Source: Chlorops oryzae (lineage: Eukaryota; Arthropoda; Insecta; Diptera; Chloropidae). From it: a stretch of 64,000 nt of DNA. Of this stretch, positions 45,088-57,716 are shown piece by piece (position 1 is the first letter of the stretch; each line of letters starts with the position of its first letter). The notes beneath the pieces were generated by a model that made no database searches, had not been told where the DNA came from, and worked only from the letters and a program-made list of their open reading frames with translations. The position numbers and the translations under genes are program-made. The DNA lies in contig CM035807.1 in NCBI GenBank assembly GCA_020466095.1, positions 16,372,485-16,436,484 of the forward strand, in the 5' to 3' direction.

Positions 45088-48060
45088 CCATCTGAGAGTT
45101 ATGATAGCATCAATGGCTTATTTGAATGGACATCATAAATATATAGAAAATGTATTCATGCATTATCTCGACGGTAGTGAATGGGTTAAAGTAAAATGAC
45201 TTTTTTCAGCTGTAGGGTATAAATAAATTTTGAGAGAGCTTATTGTTTAGTTTTGAGAGCGCCACATGCTACAATAGATCTCTCTTTGCTTGATTCGTCT
45301 TTGCGCATGCGCGCAGTTTCTCTTCGTATTTCAATGAAAAGTGCATTTCTGAAAACTTATGTATATTCGGTTGTCTAAATATAATTAGAGATAATTTAGT
45401 ACATAGCTACTAAGAAGGTTCGGTATTTCGCTGAGGCTAATTAGTCTGCCGGCCATGATAAATTGATAAAACTGATCGGATATTTTATACGAATTCGAAT
45501 GTGGGGCTGCTTTTGAAAATAAAATAAAATTTAAGGGCCGATTAGTATACTTCAAACAAAAAAATTGTTTTTTATGATAGGCTATCACAATCATACACAC
45601 AACCAAAAAATTAACAATAGACAAATTAACCGATAAATTTATTAAAGTATATTTTAATGAATTAATTGCAATAACATAAAACTCTGAAATAAAATAAATT
45701 AAACTAAATGAATCTATAAAAAATAGAGAGAAAGCCGTAAAAGTCTGATAGGAAAATGCCAGGAAAAAAATAAAAATATTTACATTGAGGCATAAAAATA
45801 TATAAATGTACGTATGTACATATGTATATAAAATGAGAATTAAGTGTGAGTAAAACGATTCGCTGTAATTTCCTGGAAATAACATTATATTGTCCGGTTA
45901 GGTGGGCGTTGCATGGGAAGTCAGACGATTTCATTTCCATCAAAACTGTCACGACTCCAATGCTATCCAAAGAATTTTGCAACCATAAAGGTCGCAGTGC
46001 CTTAATTTCGCCAAAGGACGGAGGACCTATTTTAGGTCTTGGACAAAACTGTTGATTTCAGGTCAAGAGGACACAAAAAAAAATCACTGTCCTCCCGAAG
46101 GCTGTCGCTCTCTGACATTTCCCTAAAAAATCCATGATTATCATTCGTAGAGGGACTTATTTAACATTGATAGATCGTAGGCATCTTTCCGTAGGCACGT
46201 ATAAACATGTCCAGAAATTTGACCCCGAGTTCTACGAATTCTAAATAAAAACCATAAACCGAATTGAAAACGATGAAATATAAAAACAAAAGCTATTTAC
46301 TTAAAACCATAAATTATTTAAAGTGCCCCACTTGACCCAACTGAATCTGTAAACCTTTACTAACATTAAGAATTATTATAACAAAGCACAACGAATTCGC
46401 TTCAAAATGATTTCGCATCAGCTCCTTCACGGACCAAGTGGAAGCATTAAAATACGATTAGTTAGAAACTGTTGTGAAAATTCTCCGAAATAATCGTAGA
46501 ATTTGGAATGTCACTGCATTATGTTGCAGGTCTGAACGATGACGATGGCGATAGCGATGGCGATGACGATGACTATGAGCTTGACTTGACGCCGAAGACT
46601 ACGAATCATTTTTCAAGTGCACTTTACGACATCATAGTGAGACTGGTTACAGATGGGGTTGGGGGAAGGACGAAAGTATCTAGGATAGAATCCAGCGGAA
46701 TAACAAAATTGCAAATTCATTTAAGTTTAATAAAAATACGAGCTACTCGGCTCACAGAGTGTGTGTGTGTGTGTGAGGACGTGGTGTATATCTAGTGTGT
46801 ATTAGATGTATGTGATGCAGTGGAACAAGGACCGAAGAGGACTTGAGCAGCCTGCATTATTGCAACATCTGATTTGGACAGTTTAATGCTTAACGCTCTT
46901 ATATACTCTCAAGTGTTGCTGGCTTTCTTTTTTCCCCCTTTTTTTTTTTGTTTATTTCTGTGAACTCCTTCAATTAAGCGTTTACAAATCTAGGATTTTT
47001 GGCTTCGGAAGTGTGTCACGACAGACTGACGGATAGAGAGACACAGACGGATAGACCGACAGACAGGCAGGCAAGCAGGCATCCAAGTGTGTAGCAAAGC
47101 GAGAGCGATGTGGCGATGTCATTTTCGCAGTAGACGAAATTTAATTCTGTTGAATCACTTCTCTCAATGGAATGGTGGGAGCAATGCCGGTCCGGAGGAG
47201 GTGCGTTTTTTCAACGTTAGAGAAAGTTAGTGGAATTAGTTTTCCATTTTCAAGAGCATCAATAATAGCGAGAGTAAATCACTTTTCGACTATCCATCGT
47301 ATTTGAACAAATTGTGCACTTTTAATTCGATTTCAGCAGATTTCGTGAATTGACTTTGAAAAATTGTGCAGATCGCGTGCTGTGTGCGGTGCGGTGGTGC
47401 GCGGTGCTGTGTGTGATGTGCCGTGCTTTGCTTTGCTCTGCTGCGCTTTTCTGTACAAATTGCAATCTCTGAAATTGCGTATGGCATGAGATATGGTATC
47501 GAATGTTCTTCTGTCGTATTTCATGAAAGAAACGAAGAAAACAAATCGATTCTTATTATTTTGTATTTCGAAACTTGTCGGTTTGAATGAATGAAGCATC
47601 CGAGTGGACTTCAAACCGGAATCTGTTAGAATCAATGCCTTACTTTTGTCTATTTTGAATTAATTATTCTTAGACGCGATTTATTTCAGGGTCATTGCTT
47701 TACAGTCGTGGTCATTCGTTTCGTTTACGGTTGAAATTGTTCTTTGTTCGATATTTCTTCAGCTTTGATTTTGCCACACTTTGATTTTTCGTTGCCGGGC
47801 GTTTAATCAATTCGAATCGATTTTACCAAGACCAAAGCTTCGATCATTCTTCATTCTATAATTTATTTTTTTTTCGATTTTGTTTCTAAGACGATTTTTT
47901 GTCCATTAATATTCGTGTGTTATGCAAGAATGAAGGCTTCCTAGGAAGTTTATTGAATAATGGATTCACTTAAGCAGGTTCTGACGTTTCTTGAACTGGT
48001 TGATTTGAAGAGTGGATAGCATTAGCTAAAAACCGTGCGGGAAAAACACATTCAATGGAT
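45088..48060. other. AT-rich DNA with simple repeats, no gene supported
   Basis: An Asp-rich frame at 46508 reflects a GATGACGATGGCGATAGC simple repeat; (GT)n is at 46760-46775; GACA/GACG-rich tracts are at 47020-47080; GTGCGGTGGTGCG-type repeats are at 47380-47430. The minus-strand frame at 45704-45982 has a GC-richer start but no domain or splice support. Confidence 0.4.
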
Positions 48061-48830
48061 TCGGAAGTAGGGATAATTCCGGATAACCGGATAAATTGTT
48101 ATCGAATTATTTGATGTCCGGACACTGAATATCCAATAAAAATCGTGATGAAATACTATGTGCTCGGCTGGATAACGAAAAATCGTCCTATGAAAAGTTG
48201 CAAAAAAACTTTCGATGGTAATCAAGAGTAGATTGAATATTAAGAATAATAAATTTCCTGATAATTGGATAATCGAATTCCGGATAATTTGGTATTCGGA
48301 TAATTGGATTCCAGATACTTCGATATTTGGATAATCGCATTCTGGATATTACGATATTCGGATAATCGGTTTGAGAATAATTCTATATCCAGAAAATCGA
48401 CTTCCGGATAATGCGATATACAGCTAATCGGATTCAAGGTAATTCTATAAACGGATAATCCGAAACAGGTTTAGAATATCCAGATTATTCGACATCCGGA
48501 TAATTCGATATCAGGATAATTCTATATCCGAATGATTCAATATCCGAATATTTCGATACCCGAATAATGCGATAACTGGATAATTCGATACCCGGATAAT
48601 TCTATATCCGGATAACTAGATATACGGATAATTCTATATCCGGATAATTAGATATCCGGATAACTATATACGGATAATTCGATATCCGGATAATTAGATA
48701 TCCGGATAACTTTCGATATCCGGATAATTAGATATCCAGATAATTCGATATCAGCATATTTCGGTATTCGTATAATTTCATTTCCGGATAATTCGATATA
48801 ATTCGATGTCGAATATCCAGGAAACCCCCG
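48061..48830. repeat. 16-bp near-palindromic tandem array (GGATAATTCGATATCC)
   Basis: Dozens of variants of a 16-base unit, read as GATAATTCGATATCCG in phase, run from about 48238 to 48825, with an outlying patch at 48068-48140. The unit is nearly its own reverse complement, so either strand can fold into many short hairpins. Units are best preserved at 48480-48760. Confidence 0.85.
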
Positions 48831-51248
48831 AAAAGAAGTTTGTACAATTAATGTATGTACTTATTTCCAAAATGGAAGACAAGGAATATATCTTTTTTTT
48901 TCTTTTATCAAACCTCAGCAAATCACCATCAAACGAATGATGCGATGGCTGAGTAACACCCGGTTCTCTCATCCTTATAACGAATAACTGGAAAAAAATA
49001 TCTATGAATTAAGCTAAATTAAATTAACGAAAATTGGAAACATAAATGTGAAGAAACTTGCAATCCTATCCTAAACAACATAATTGCGTGGTCAGCCAGT
49101 CAATCATTCAATAATTCTTTTAAAAGTAAGACTTAAAAATAAGCAAACAAGAACTTTTGCTACTAAAGCATCGAGCTTTCGAAACCATTTAACAATGGAT
49201 AGAATGAATAGACATCAGAAACCTGTTTTTTTCAATTAATTTCAGGTTAAAAAGCTCAATTGTTAGCAATTCCTTCATATATCCCCCAAAGAGGCCAGAC
49301 ATTGCTATGAACGCCTTCAAAATTAAAAAAAAAAAAAAAGTGAATTCAATACACACCACCACGTTGTCGAAATCCTCTGTGAATACCCTTAATGTAAATA
49401 ACTCGTTTTCATTATCCTGTTCGACAATTTTTCGTCGATCTTATGCCTAGAACATAAATTTCCTGCATACACTTGCCAGTACCTATTTGCCCGAAGAAGT
49501 CTGCTTACATGCAGTTACGAAATCGTTTTCTTTTTGTGTTCGTTTACTCAAGATCGGGTCTACAAAAAATTTCCGATTTCATTCGTTGGTGAACTATGTT
49601 GCTTCGAAGTACGTCTTTTAACAAATATAAGAAAAATTTCAAAATTCGTTCGTGGCGGCTTGATACATTTTCCTCTTTTTCATTGCTGGTGAACCTAGTT
49701 CAATTTGCAAGTTTCGTGGCTGGTCTTCACAAGTTCAAGCCCTTAGTTTATGCGCTTATTTTGGTCTGCTGCTGAGATGCCTCATTTTTCAGGTCGCAAT
49801 TCCGCTTGTTTGTATTTTACCGTTATTGATGTGCTTTTTGTTGCTTGTTGCATTTGCTGAAAACAATTTTTCATTTGTGGTGGTGGCATGATCTATTTTT
49901 ACTTAGGATATTGATTTCTGCATATACCGTGTGCATAATTTGAAGTCAGCGTTTCGGAAGTCGACAGGAGGAGGACAGAACAAAAACACAGAGAAATTGT
50001 ACGGACAACAAGCATTCATAAATATGTCAGTTTATTTCGATGGTGATCATTATCAAATATTTTCTTTGGACTTATTTTGTTACAAGATTCACAAAACTGT
50101 CAATTATATTACGCTGGGTTATGCCCAATACATAACCACTTGCGAATTCTGCTGCAAATACTCACTTAAGTGTAAATAACTCGCATTTCCTGTTCGATCA
50201 ATTTTTGCATACTTATGAAAAAATGTTCTGAATACACTTCATAGTGCCGAACGGTTCCATGCAGTGGTCTTATCAAGATGGGTTAAGTCTTGTTGGTTTA
50301 GTTTCTGAAAATCAAAACAAAATATAAAATTTAAATTAAAATCCGAACTTACCGTGCGTGTACATGCACTTTTTTGGATTTGAGCTGTAACTTAGTTCCA
50401 TGCAGTTTGTGGTGGTTTGGATCAGAATTAACCTCTGATCGTCTTTTTTGCTGATATCCCTCATATCAAAAAGTTGTTCATTTTCGGATTGCTTTGGTGT
50501 TGCTGTTGCACAATTTTTTAGTGGGATTATTTCTTAAATCGATTGACATTCATAGTGCAATTTTAAGCTTTGGATTGTCTTAGCAAATTATAAGTCGGCC
50601 AATGAAATTTTTAGCTAGCGAAAACTCACTTCAAATGAGTGAACCAAGTATTTTCGAATTTAGTTTTTTGGATTTGGTGGTCATTTTTTTCTGCTTTTTT
50701 GAGATCAAAGATTCTTAGGGGAATCCCCTAAAGACATTTTGTTTAGTGGACTAGGCAGAAATCGCCATGATTAAGATTATGGAAAGTTGTTTTTTGAAGA
50801 ATTCAGGAATTTTGGCCTTGTTTTGAGACATTCAGGGGAATATTCCTCTAAAAGTCTGGCAACAGTGACCAGTTGAAATTAATTACGCGGCCATTGTTAG
50901 AGGCTATTAATTTTGGTGTTATTCTGAAGCGATTCCGCAGCAATTTATTGAAATTGATTTAAAACAGTTATGTTCACGCCATACATCATTTGATCGCTCT
51001 CATTTCACACGTATTGCTTACGCTCTTTGTTCAGTCGGTATCAAGAGGCCGACGAAACAACATCGCGCGCGTACGTACAGCTTTTTCGTTTCACTGCATA
51101 CAGGAATTAGTGCAAAAATTTTTCTTAGTGCGCTCGCTCTTTTCTCACTCACACAGTCTCACGGCCAATTTTGAACATCACCGATTTAAAATTTTAAAGT
51201 GGGAGCGGCAGTTGTTGGGCAGCTGCTATTGGGAAAACATCATCAATT
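48831..51248. other. AT-rich DNA, no gene supported
   Basis: Poly-A tract at 49327. A short CTGTGAATACCCTTAATG at 49377 resembles the end of the GGGGTATTCAC MITE family. The frames at 49931 and 50990 have no known domain. Confidence 0.4.
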
Positions 51249-51804
51249 TTTCAGGCGGAGGTCCACGCCTTAGAGCTGTGTGTCAGAGAATGTATACAAA
51301 GGAACACCACGGGTTCCCTCATATGTGTCTTTTTAGACAGTCAAGCGGCTCTAAGAGCCTTATTGGCATTTACCATAAACTCTAAACAAGTTTATGAGTG
51401 CCACGGGCTTCTTCAAACTCTATCCAAGAGGAACAAGGTATCTCTATATTAGATACCGGGGCACGAAGGACATAAGGGCAATGAAAGGGTGGACTGCCTG
51501 GCCAAAAGGGCCGCGGCGAATCCCTTCATTGGGCCAGAACTTTTTTGCGGAGTTAACAATAGCTTCAGAAACGACCTGATTTTAAAATGGCAAGAACGTA
51601 GCCTCAATGAATACTGGAGAGCCCCACAAGGGCAGACATTGCAAGTCAGAGCAGGAAACAGCAGAGCATATCTTGTGTACATGGCCTGCGGCGGCTAGGC
51701 ATAGACTTGTGTGTCTAGGGGCAAGAATAATAGGCCCTCAAGCAATTAGTCGTTTTAGTCCCTTGGATATTTTAAGATTCTTTAACAGACTTAAATTATA
51801 CTAA
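51249..51804 (+). pseudogene. 3' fragment of a non-LTR retrotransposon: RNase H and C-terminal Cys-His region
   Basis: The translation shows RNase H landmarks in order: FQAEVHALELCV (catalytic Glu), VFLDSQAALRAL (catalytic Asp), IPGHEGHKGNERVDCLAKRAA (last Asp). A C-terminal ETAEHILCTWPAAARHRL segment follows, like the terminal Cys/His motif of I/LOA/R1-type LINEs. A TAG at 51450 replaces the Trp expected before IPGH. The frame shifts by +1 near 51640-51660 before a final stop at 51804. The reverse transcriptase and endonuclease parts are absent, as expected for 5' truncation. The tail beyond includes AATAACAATAATAAAA. Confidence 0.8.
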
Positions 51805-51917
51805 GGGAATACGGGCTTGCACAAAAGATCTTTTAGGTCGCGGTGCACTTACAGCCTTAGTAATAACAATAATAAAATTTCAAAATGTGTTCTTGATTCT
51901 GAAAAAGCTTCACCACA

Positions 51918-52280
51918 TCAATACCCGTTAATCACGAGCGTCTTTGAACTCTCTACTTTAAAGCAATTATAGGGTAAAACCCATAAACTACTTGAGAATT
52001 TTGATCGGAGAAGCCGTGCGATATTCAAGCGCGAATGCAGGAAAAAACTTTCCGTCATGATTTTGAGCATTGTAAATCTGATATCTTCTAGTTTCGGAGG
52101 GAGTTTGTGCGCCTTAAAGTACACCCAACGTATACCCCTGGCAATGGCGGGTTTTTTTTCATTTTCAATAAACAATACGACTTGTCTTAAGTCCACACTA
52201 CTCTCGATGCTTTCGGTGATTGAAAAACTTAATTCTACACATAATCCTTTGAGATATGCAAAATTATCCCATCTTAACAT
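51918..52280 (-). other. Unassigned 120-codon ORF antisense to the Brf1 intron
   Basis: The frame starts ATG at 52280 (MLRWDNFAYLKGLCVELSFS) and stops at 51918. Its residue mix is balanced and protein-like (several Trp, Cys, Pro; alternating charged and hydrophobic residues), unlike the Phe/Lys/Asn frames typical of this AT-rich DNA. I do not recognise a family. No promoter, splice sites or poly(A) signal could be fixed. It may be a retrocopy fragment, a single exon of a minus-strand gene, or chance. Confidence 0.3.
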
Positions 52281-52555
52281 ATATAGACAAGAGAACTCTC
52301 TTTAAAAAGAACATAAATTTAAAGATTTAATACAGGAAGAAGAATGTATAGAGCAAGAATAAATTCTTTAAGTTGAAAATAAATTTATTAAATGCATTTT
52401 CGAAATTCACCAAGACTATACTTGAAATTAAATGAGCTTGGCTTGACCTCACATCAATTCACCTTCGCTACATAGGGTTATGAACACCAACCCATTGATA
52501 AGTTAAATTTTTTTTTTTTTTGGTCTCTACTTTCTGCATGATTTCATCGCTGTAG

Positions 52556-54146
52556 CACTCCTCATCGCTGCTCGCATGCACGAATTCAATCGGACGATAT
52601 TGGACATTGTGCGAATCGTGAAAATCCATGAGTCAACCGTTCGAAAGCGACTCAACGAATTCGCTGAAACACCATCAAGTGCTTTGACTTTAGACGAGTT
52701 CATGTCTGTCGATTTAGAAGCAGAACAGGATCCACCGGCTTTTAAGGCTGCAAGAAAGAAAGATCGAGACCGAATCAAAGATGTAAGTTAAAATATTCGT
52801 AAAAGGAAGAGAAAAAGGGTGCAACAACCTGATCATTTCAAGAACATTGTTTAAATATTATTTAATGAGGAAAAAAAACAAACAAAAAAAAATATCAAAA
52901 CCTTCTCTAGATCGGCGAAAATGAATTAACGGAACTTCAGAAGCAGATAGACCAGCATCTCGAAATTGATCTCAAGAAAATACAAACGGGAAATTTAAAA
53001 CGTTTAATTGGCAAGGATGGCGGCGGCGGCGGTACGAGGATTGATGATGATTTCAACGTTGATGACGATTCGGTATTGGAGTTGGACGCTGAAAATTTCA
53101 TAAAGAATTCGAATCTGGAAGCGATTCAGGAATGTTTAGCTGGAACACCGGATTTGCCAACGAAAACAAAATCCTTACAAATCGAAGGATTAAAGCCCGA
53201 TCTTGAGTCATTGTGCCGACCAACACCGAGTGAATTAGAGGAAGTTGAAAAGGCAAAAGAACAAGGCACAAAAGAATGCGATCTCGACTTGAAAGATCTG
53301 GACGATGAGGAAATAAATAATTATATACTTACGCAAAAGGAAGCCGAAACGAAACATCAAATGTGGCAAGCCTTGAATGCGGAGTACTTGAAAGAAGTTA
53401 AGGAACGAGAAGAAAGACTAGCAAAAGAACGTGAAGAAGGTAAACCGGAGAAAAAGAAACGCAGACCACGTAAAAAGTATATTGGACCGTCAACAACTGC
53501 GGGCGAAGCAATCGAGAAAATGTTGCAGGAGAAGAAAATTTCAAATAAAATTAATTACGATATACTGAAGACATTGACTGAGGGTAATGCCGGTGCGGCT
53601 GGTGAGGCTGGTGAGACCGGTGAGGCTGGTGAGGTCGGTGAGGCCGGAAGTGGTAGCGTTAGTGGTAATGATGCTGAAACCCCAAAGGATAATAATCAGA
53701 ATGAAAATATTCCTGTGATTATTATTGAGGAGGAGAAATCCGAACCAGCAAAGCGAAAGCAGGGGTATGCCTCTTAATATGGAGAAATTTTGAACTCGAT
53801 TCAAACAATTCTTTTATTTTTTAGTCGAGGGAAGCCTGCGTACTCAGTTGGAAGACCAGCTCCGAAAATGCAAAAACGAACGCTTGGATTGCCAGTAGCT
53901 GTCGAAGAGAAGCCAGCCGAATCGGAGCCAGCTACGGTTGTTGAGAATGGTAAGTTGAGGGTCTGTGCATGAAGAACCTTGATGAATATTTATCTCTATA
54001 CAGATGACCTTGATGAACTTCCCGATGAAGCCGAAGCTGAAGTAGAAGCCGAAGCTGAACCCGAAACGGAGTATTCCTCATTGAAGGATATGCTGAACAA
54101 TGGTGACGACGACGATTACTATGGCTATGAAGATGATCATTATTGA
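52556..54146 (+). CDS. Brf1: Brf1, TFIIIB 90-kDa subunit: last four exons
   Basis: Exons are 52556-52782, 52911-53764, 53825-53949 and 54004-54146 (stop TGA), all with GT-AG sites and consistent phases (in 1, then 0, 2, 1). They encode 449 residues. The first exon carries the end of the second cyclin fold (ALLIAARMHEFNRTILDIVR, VKIHESTVRKRLNEF) and LTLDEFMSVDLE...DPPAF. The second contains DLDDEEINNYILTQKEAE, a charged helix (NAEYLKEVKEREERLAKE) and AIEKMLQEKKISNKINY, the TBP-binding homology block II. After it comes a Gly/Glu/Ala repeat (53592-53650). The acidic end DDDDYYGYEDDHY matches the acidic BRF1 terminus. An AATAAA at 54479 is a likely poly(A) signal. The incoming phase needs one more base from an upstream exon that was not found. 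Confidence 0.93.
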
Positions 54147-54478
54147 GGACAATATAGCTCTTTAGAATGTAGTTTTTTATATATTTCGTATATCGTACGT
54201 GTGAGTGTTGTGTGTTTGTGTGTGAGCGTGTGTGTCTGAATAGTAATATAAATGCTGCATATAAGTTGTAATGTTTTTATTATTTATTTATAATTTAAAT
54301 ATTATTATAAAGAGAATTTTTTACAGTATAAATACGCGACAGTGTTCGGAGTATTCAAAACGAGAGCAAGGTAGGATGGGGCGGGGGGTCAGTTTCTACC
54401 ATATGTAATGTATTGAAAGTATTTATTAGTTGGAAGTCTATATAATTTCGAATACGAGGCTTTGTGCATAAACAAATC

Positions 54479-54484
54479 AATAAA
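54479..54484 (+). terminator. Likely Brf1 poly(A) signal
   Basis: AATAAA, 333 bases after the Brf1 stop. No earlier exact AATAAA was seen after the stop. Confidence 0.45.
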
Positions 54485-56774
54485 TCGAAAAAGCAGTGAA
54501 CTCTTTCTGTATGAACAAAGAAAAAAATTTTCCACAGCATTCATTTTCCCAAGGGACAATAAATTGTAAAGATAAATTTTTTATTTTTAATTTTTTTATT
54601 TGGTTATTAATGACTTTTTTATGTTTTCGTGTGATAGCGGCTTCATTGAGCACATTAAACGAACGATGAACCCAAGAAGGAAAGCAGCAATGGGATTCAT
54701 CTTCCTTTTCTTCCATTTAAATATTGGTAAAATTGTGTTGGTTAATTTTAAAGGACGTACTCGACATACCCGACAATTGCTCATTGAAACTCAAGCGATG
54801 ACCCGTGGACATCGATTCCCATCGCTAGCTATCTCTCTCCCTCTCTCACTCACTCTCTGTCACTGTTGCACTTTTTCCCTCTCACTGTTTCCCTATGTGC
54901 GTGTTGCAGGTTTCAACATTGCGTCTGAGTGCGCTGTGCATTAATGAGACTCAATGGATCGAAAAAGGACACAGAAAACCAAAAATGAAAATCGTAATAA
55001 AGAAATCGATTTCGATTGCGTTCTTCTTCCGGAATAAATGGAAAATGCACTTAAATGCACTCTTGAAGAGAAGCGATGATGCATACATTCTGGCACTTTT
55101 GAACATGATATGGCAACGGTTAATATCGAAGTGCATGCGGCTGTACGCAACAGCTTCGCAATCGAGCAGGCAGCATTATCCTTTCGCATTCATATTAATT
55201 CGCTTAATCATTATTCGCCGCGTGCCAGCGAACATAAATAATGTGAACGCAATATTTATTATATTTTTGCACTGTTGTTGTTGTTGTGCTTGTTGCGTTG
55301 TTATTGTTCGCTAGTTGTTGAATGTTCATCTGTTCTTTCCATACGATTCGGTTTGTTGACGTCGATCCGAAGAGGCAGACACACAAGCGAGAATATTTAT
55401 GTAATCATAGCGAAGCAAGAGACTTGAGTGTGAAATGTGCATTTCGAATCGATTTGAAAGGGAATTTCGATTCCATTTAAAATTCCAATTCCACCAAAAG
55501 CACTTGTATTTAAGCGACCAAGCGACGATTGATCTCATTGAAAGGTTTTTTAATTTTTCTCTTCGGATTGGATTTTTCCCCGCTCCAGTTATTTTCTTTT
55601 ATTAACTTCATTAATGTCCATAACATGGGTAACTGGGGAAATATTTTTTTTGTTTGTTTTTGTATCATTAAATGGCAACAAATTTGTTGTTATAAATGTG
55701 GTTAAATATATATATATATATTTTTTTTTTTTCAATTATAGCAAAACGATTTTCCTTTGATTTTCTGATTATAATTCTTTTATTTATTTTTATTTTTTAT
55801 TTATTTCAAAATTGAATTTCAAATTGAATTGAATTAAATTCACAGATTGCGAAAATATATTTCTTTCCGGTTGAAACTTTATTGCGAATCTTTCGATCGT
55901 TTGCCATTTGAGATATCCTGGTATTGTGTATATTTAATAGAGCCTTTTAAAAGCTTCAATATGTGCGAAACTTTTAGTCACGCTGAACAAATGTTTCTGT
56001 TCTCGAATCGCCGTCAGCGCTTCTTAACGACTTGCGGAATATGATAGAAGAGCTTCTCATTGATAGTTTGTGGAAAAGTTTCAGGAATTTATTTGGCCAA
56101 GTCGAAGTTTTGAAATACTTTTTCGTTGAAAGCTCGAAGTTATGAGCACAAGTTAATATGCGAAAAATTCTCAATTGAATTGTTCGATTTCGAAAGGACG
56201 TGTAATGGCATCATACTACAGCCTTCCATCGAAAGTCTTTTTCTATCATTTATCATCCTCTTAGGTAAAAGGGGATTGGCTTCTTCTAAGTCCTTAAAGC
56301 ATTTAAATGGATATTTTGACTATGTCCTGCAAGATAAATAAAAAAAAAAAATTGATGAAAAAGGACCGTTCGTGATGCATCAACTAATAATTTGTAATTT
56401 TTCACAATCCAATGCAAGGTTCTTCCAGTTAGTCAGGCGCATTCGTTCTAGATTAGCTCCAAAATTATATGAGAGAAACCTGCCAGTTTGTTGAAATTTT
56501 CCCATCAGGATGGACGGTTAAAGTTTTCTCTAAAGCCAACTTAAACCCTTAAAAATGGTTTTTTAAAAGCATTTTCGCAACGAAAAAGAGATAAAATGGC
56601 ATTTTTGAATATTTCCGAAATTAATGGTCACCCTGTAAGAGCAGAAATATGAGGTCAATGGCCTATCCCAATCCCCACGAAAACATGAAAATTTTTTCAA
56701 ATTTATTAAAGACCTCACCGAATATATAAAAGCGGTCAAGAGGGCGGGATTAACCGACTCTTGTTTCCATATAA
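54485..56774. other. Non-coding DNA downstream of Brf1
   Basis: CTCTCTC-rich tract at 54825-54870, GTTGTTGTT at 55275-55315, (AT)n at 55709-55722. The frames at 54600 and 54895 show no domain. Confidence 0.4.
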
Positions 56775-57716
56775 AACAAGTAAGGGTGTTATAGTCAGGC
56801 GAGCCTGACAATAAAATACCCGACACAGACACACATATTTAAATAATTTTTGAACCACGCCCAAAAAACAGGACCACTGCGTAAGAATATTCAAGAGGTT
56901 TTTAAGGCCAGTAGGGGCCCCATATACCGACTTTTGTTAAATTTCTTTATGAAAACCGCCTCTTTTTCACGCCCACTTTTCCATTTTTTTTTTGCAATTC
57001 TAATCGGAGGCTTAGATATACACTCAAATTCTAAGTTTCATTGAAATATTTCGAAAAAGACCGATTTTGAGGCAGTTTTGGGATTTTTGTGACAGACCCT
57101 AGTACTGGAGGTACCCTTAATAATGGACCGATTAAGGAAATTTTTCGAAAGGATGTTAATGACTACAAAGGAAGCATAAGTGCCAAATTTTGTTCAAGTC
57201 CCATTTGAATTTCGGGTGAAGGAGACAATTTTCGAAAAACGCCCTTCTGCCACGCCCACTTTTACAATTTTTGGAAATCATATTACTGGTCTTAAAATAT
57301 GATCAAATATCAAATTTCTTCAAAATATCTTGAAAAACTCTGATTTTAGAGCAGTTTTTGTGATTTTCGTAACAGCTCCTAGTACTGGAGGTACACCTAA
57401 AAATGGTCCGATCGGGTCCATTCTCGAACTTGTTCTTACTCATGTCCCCGTGAGCACGCATACCAAATTTCTTCAAGAAAGCTCAACTCCTTCGATAAGA
57501 TAACTGTATACAAACAGACAGACATACGGACGGACAGACAGACGGACAGACAGACAGACAGACGGACAGACGGACGGACATGTCTAAATCGAATCTCCTG
57601 GTGACGCTTATCATTTCTATATACATTTTGTATAGTCTATCTCGACTGGTTCTGGGTGTTACACAACCACACAAACGCAATATACCCTCAACACAGAGTG
57701 TGTCGGGTATAAAAAG
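56775..57716 (-). mobile_element. Helentron/DINE-1-like element, copy D2 (942 bp)
   Basis: On the minus strand it begins TTTTTATACCCGACACACTC with a hairpin at 57682-57710. It then carries a degenerate (TCTG/TCCG)n at 57515-57580, long CACGCCCA/GGGCGTGG-containing blocks, a perfect seven-pair hairpin at 56794-56809 (GTCAGGC GA GCCTGAC) and the end CCCTTACTTGTTTT. It is the most complete D copy. Confidence 0.7.

Larger units (their letters stand above)
19923..52555 (+). other. Apparent 32.6-kb Brf1 intron interval, joining exon(s) not found
   Basis: The two recognised halves of Brf1 flank this interval, on the same strand and in the right order. The family has about 50 residues between INIPAV and the ALLIAARMHEF start of the later exon (the second cyclin fold, normally DPCLYI...GLCGAA). 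I looked for an acceptor followed by ATCCN and for that protein and did not find it. The interval holds a complete gene on the other strand, one mariner and many MITEs. The ends are phase-compatible only if an exon with phase 1 at both sides is inserted. Confidence 0.6.

Noticed and set aside
46508..46795. Asp-rich ORF
   Set aside because: The acidic run comes from a GATGAC simple repeat, and the rest ends in a GT microsatellite.
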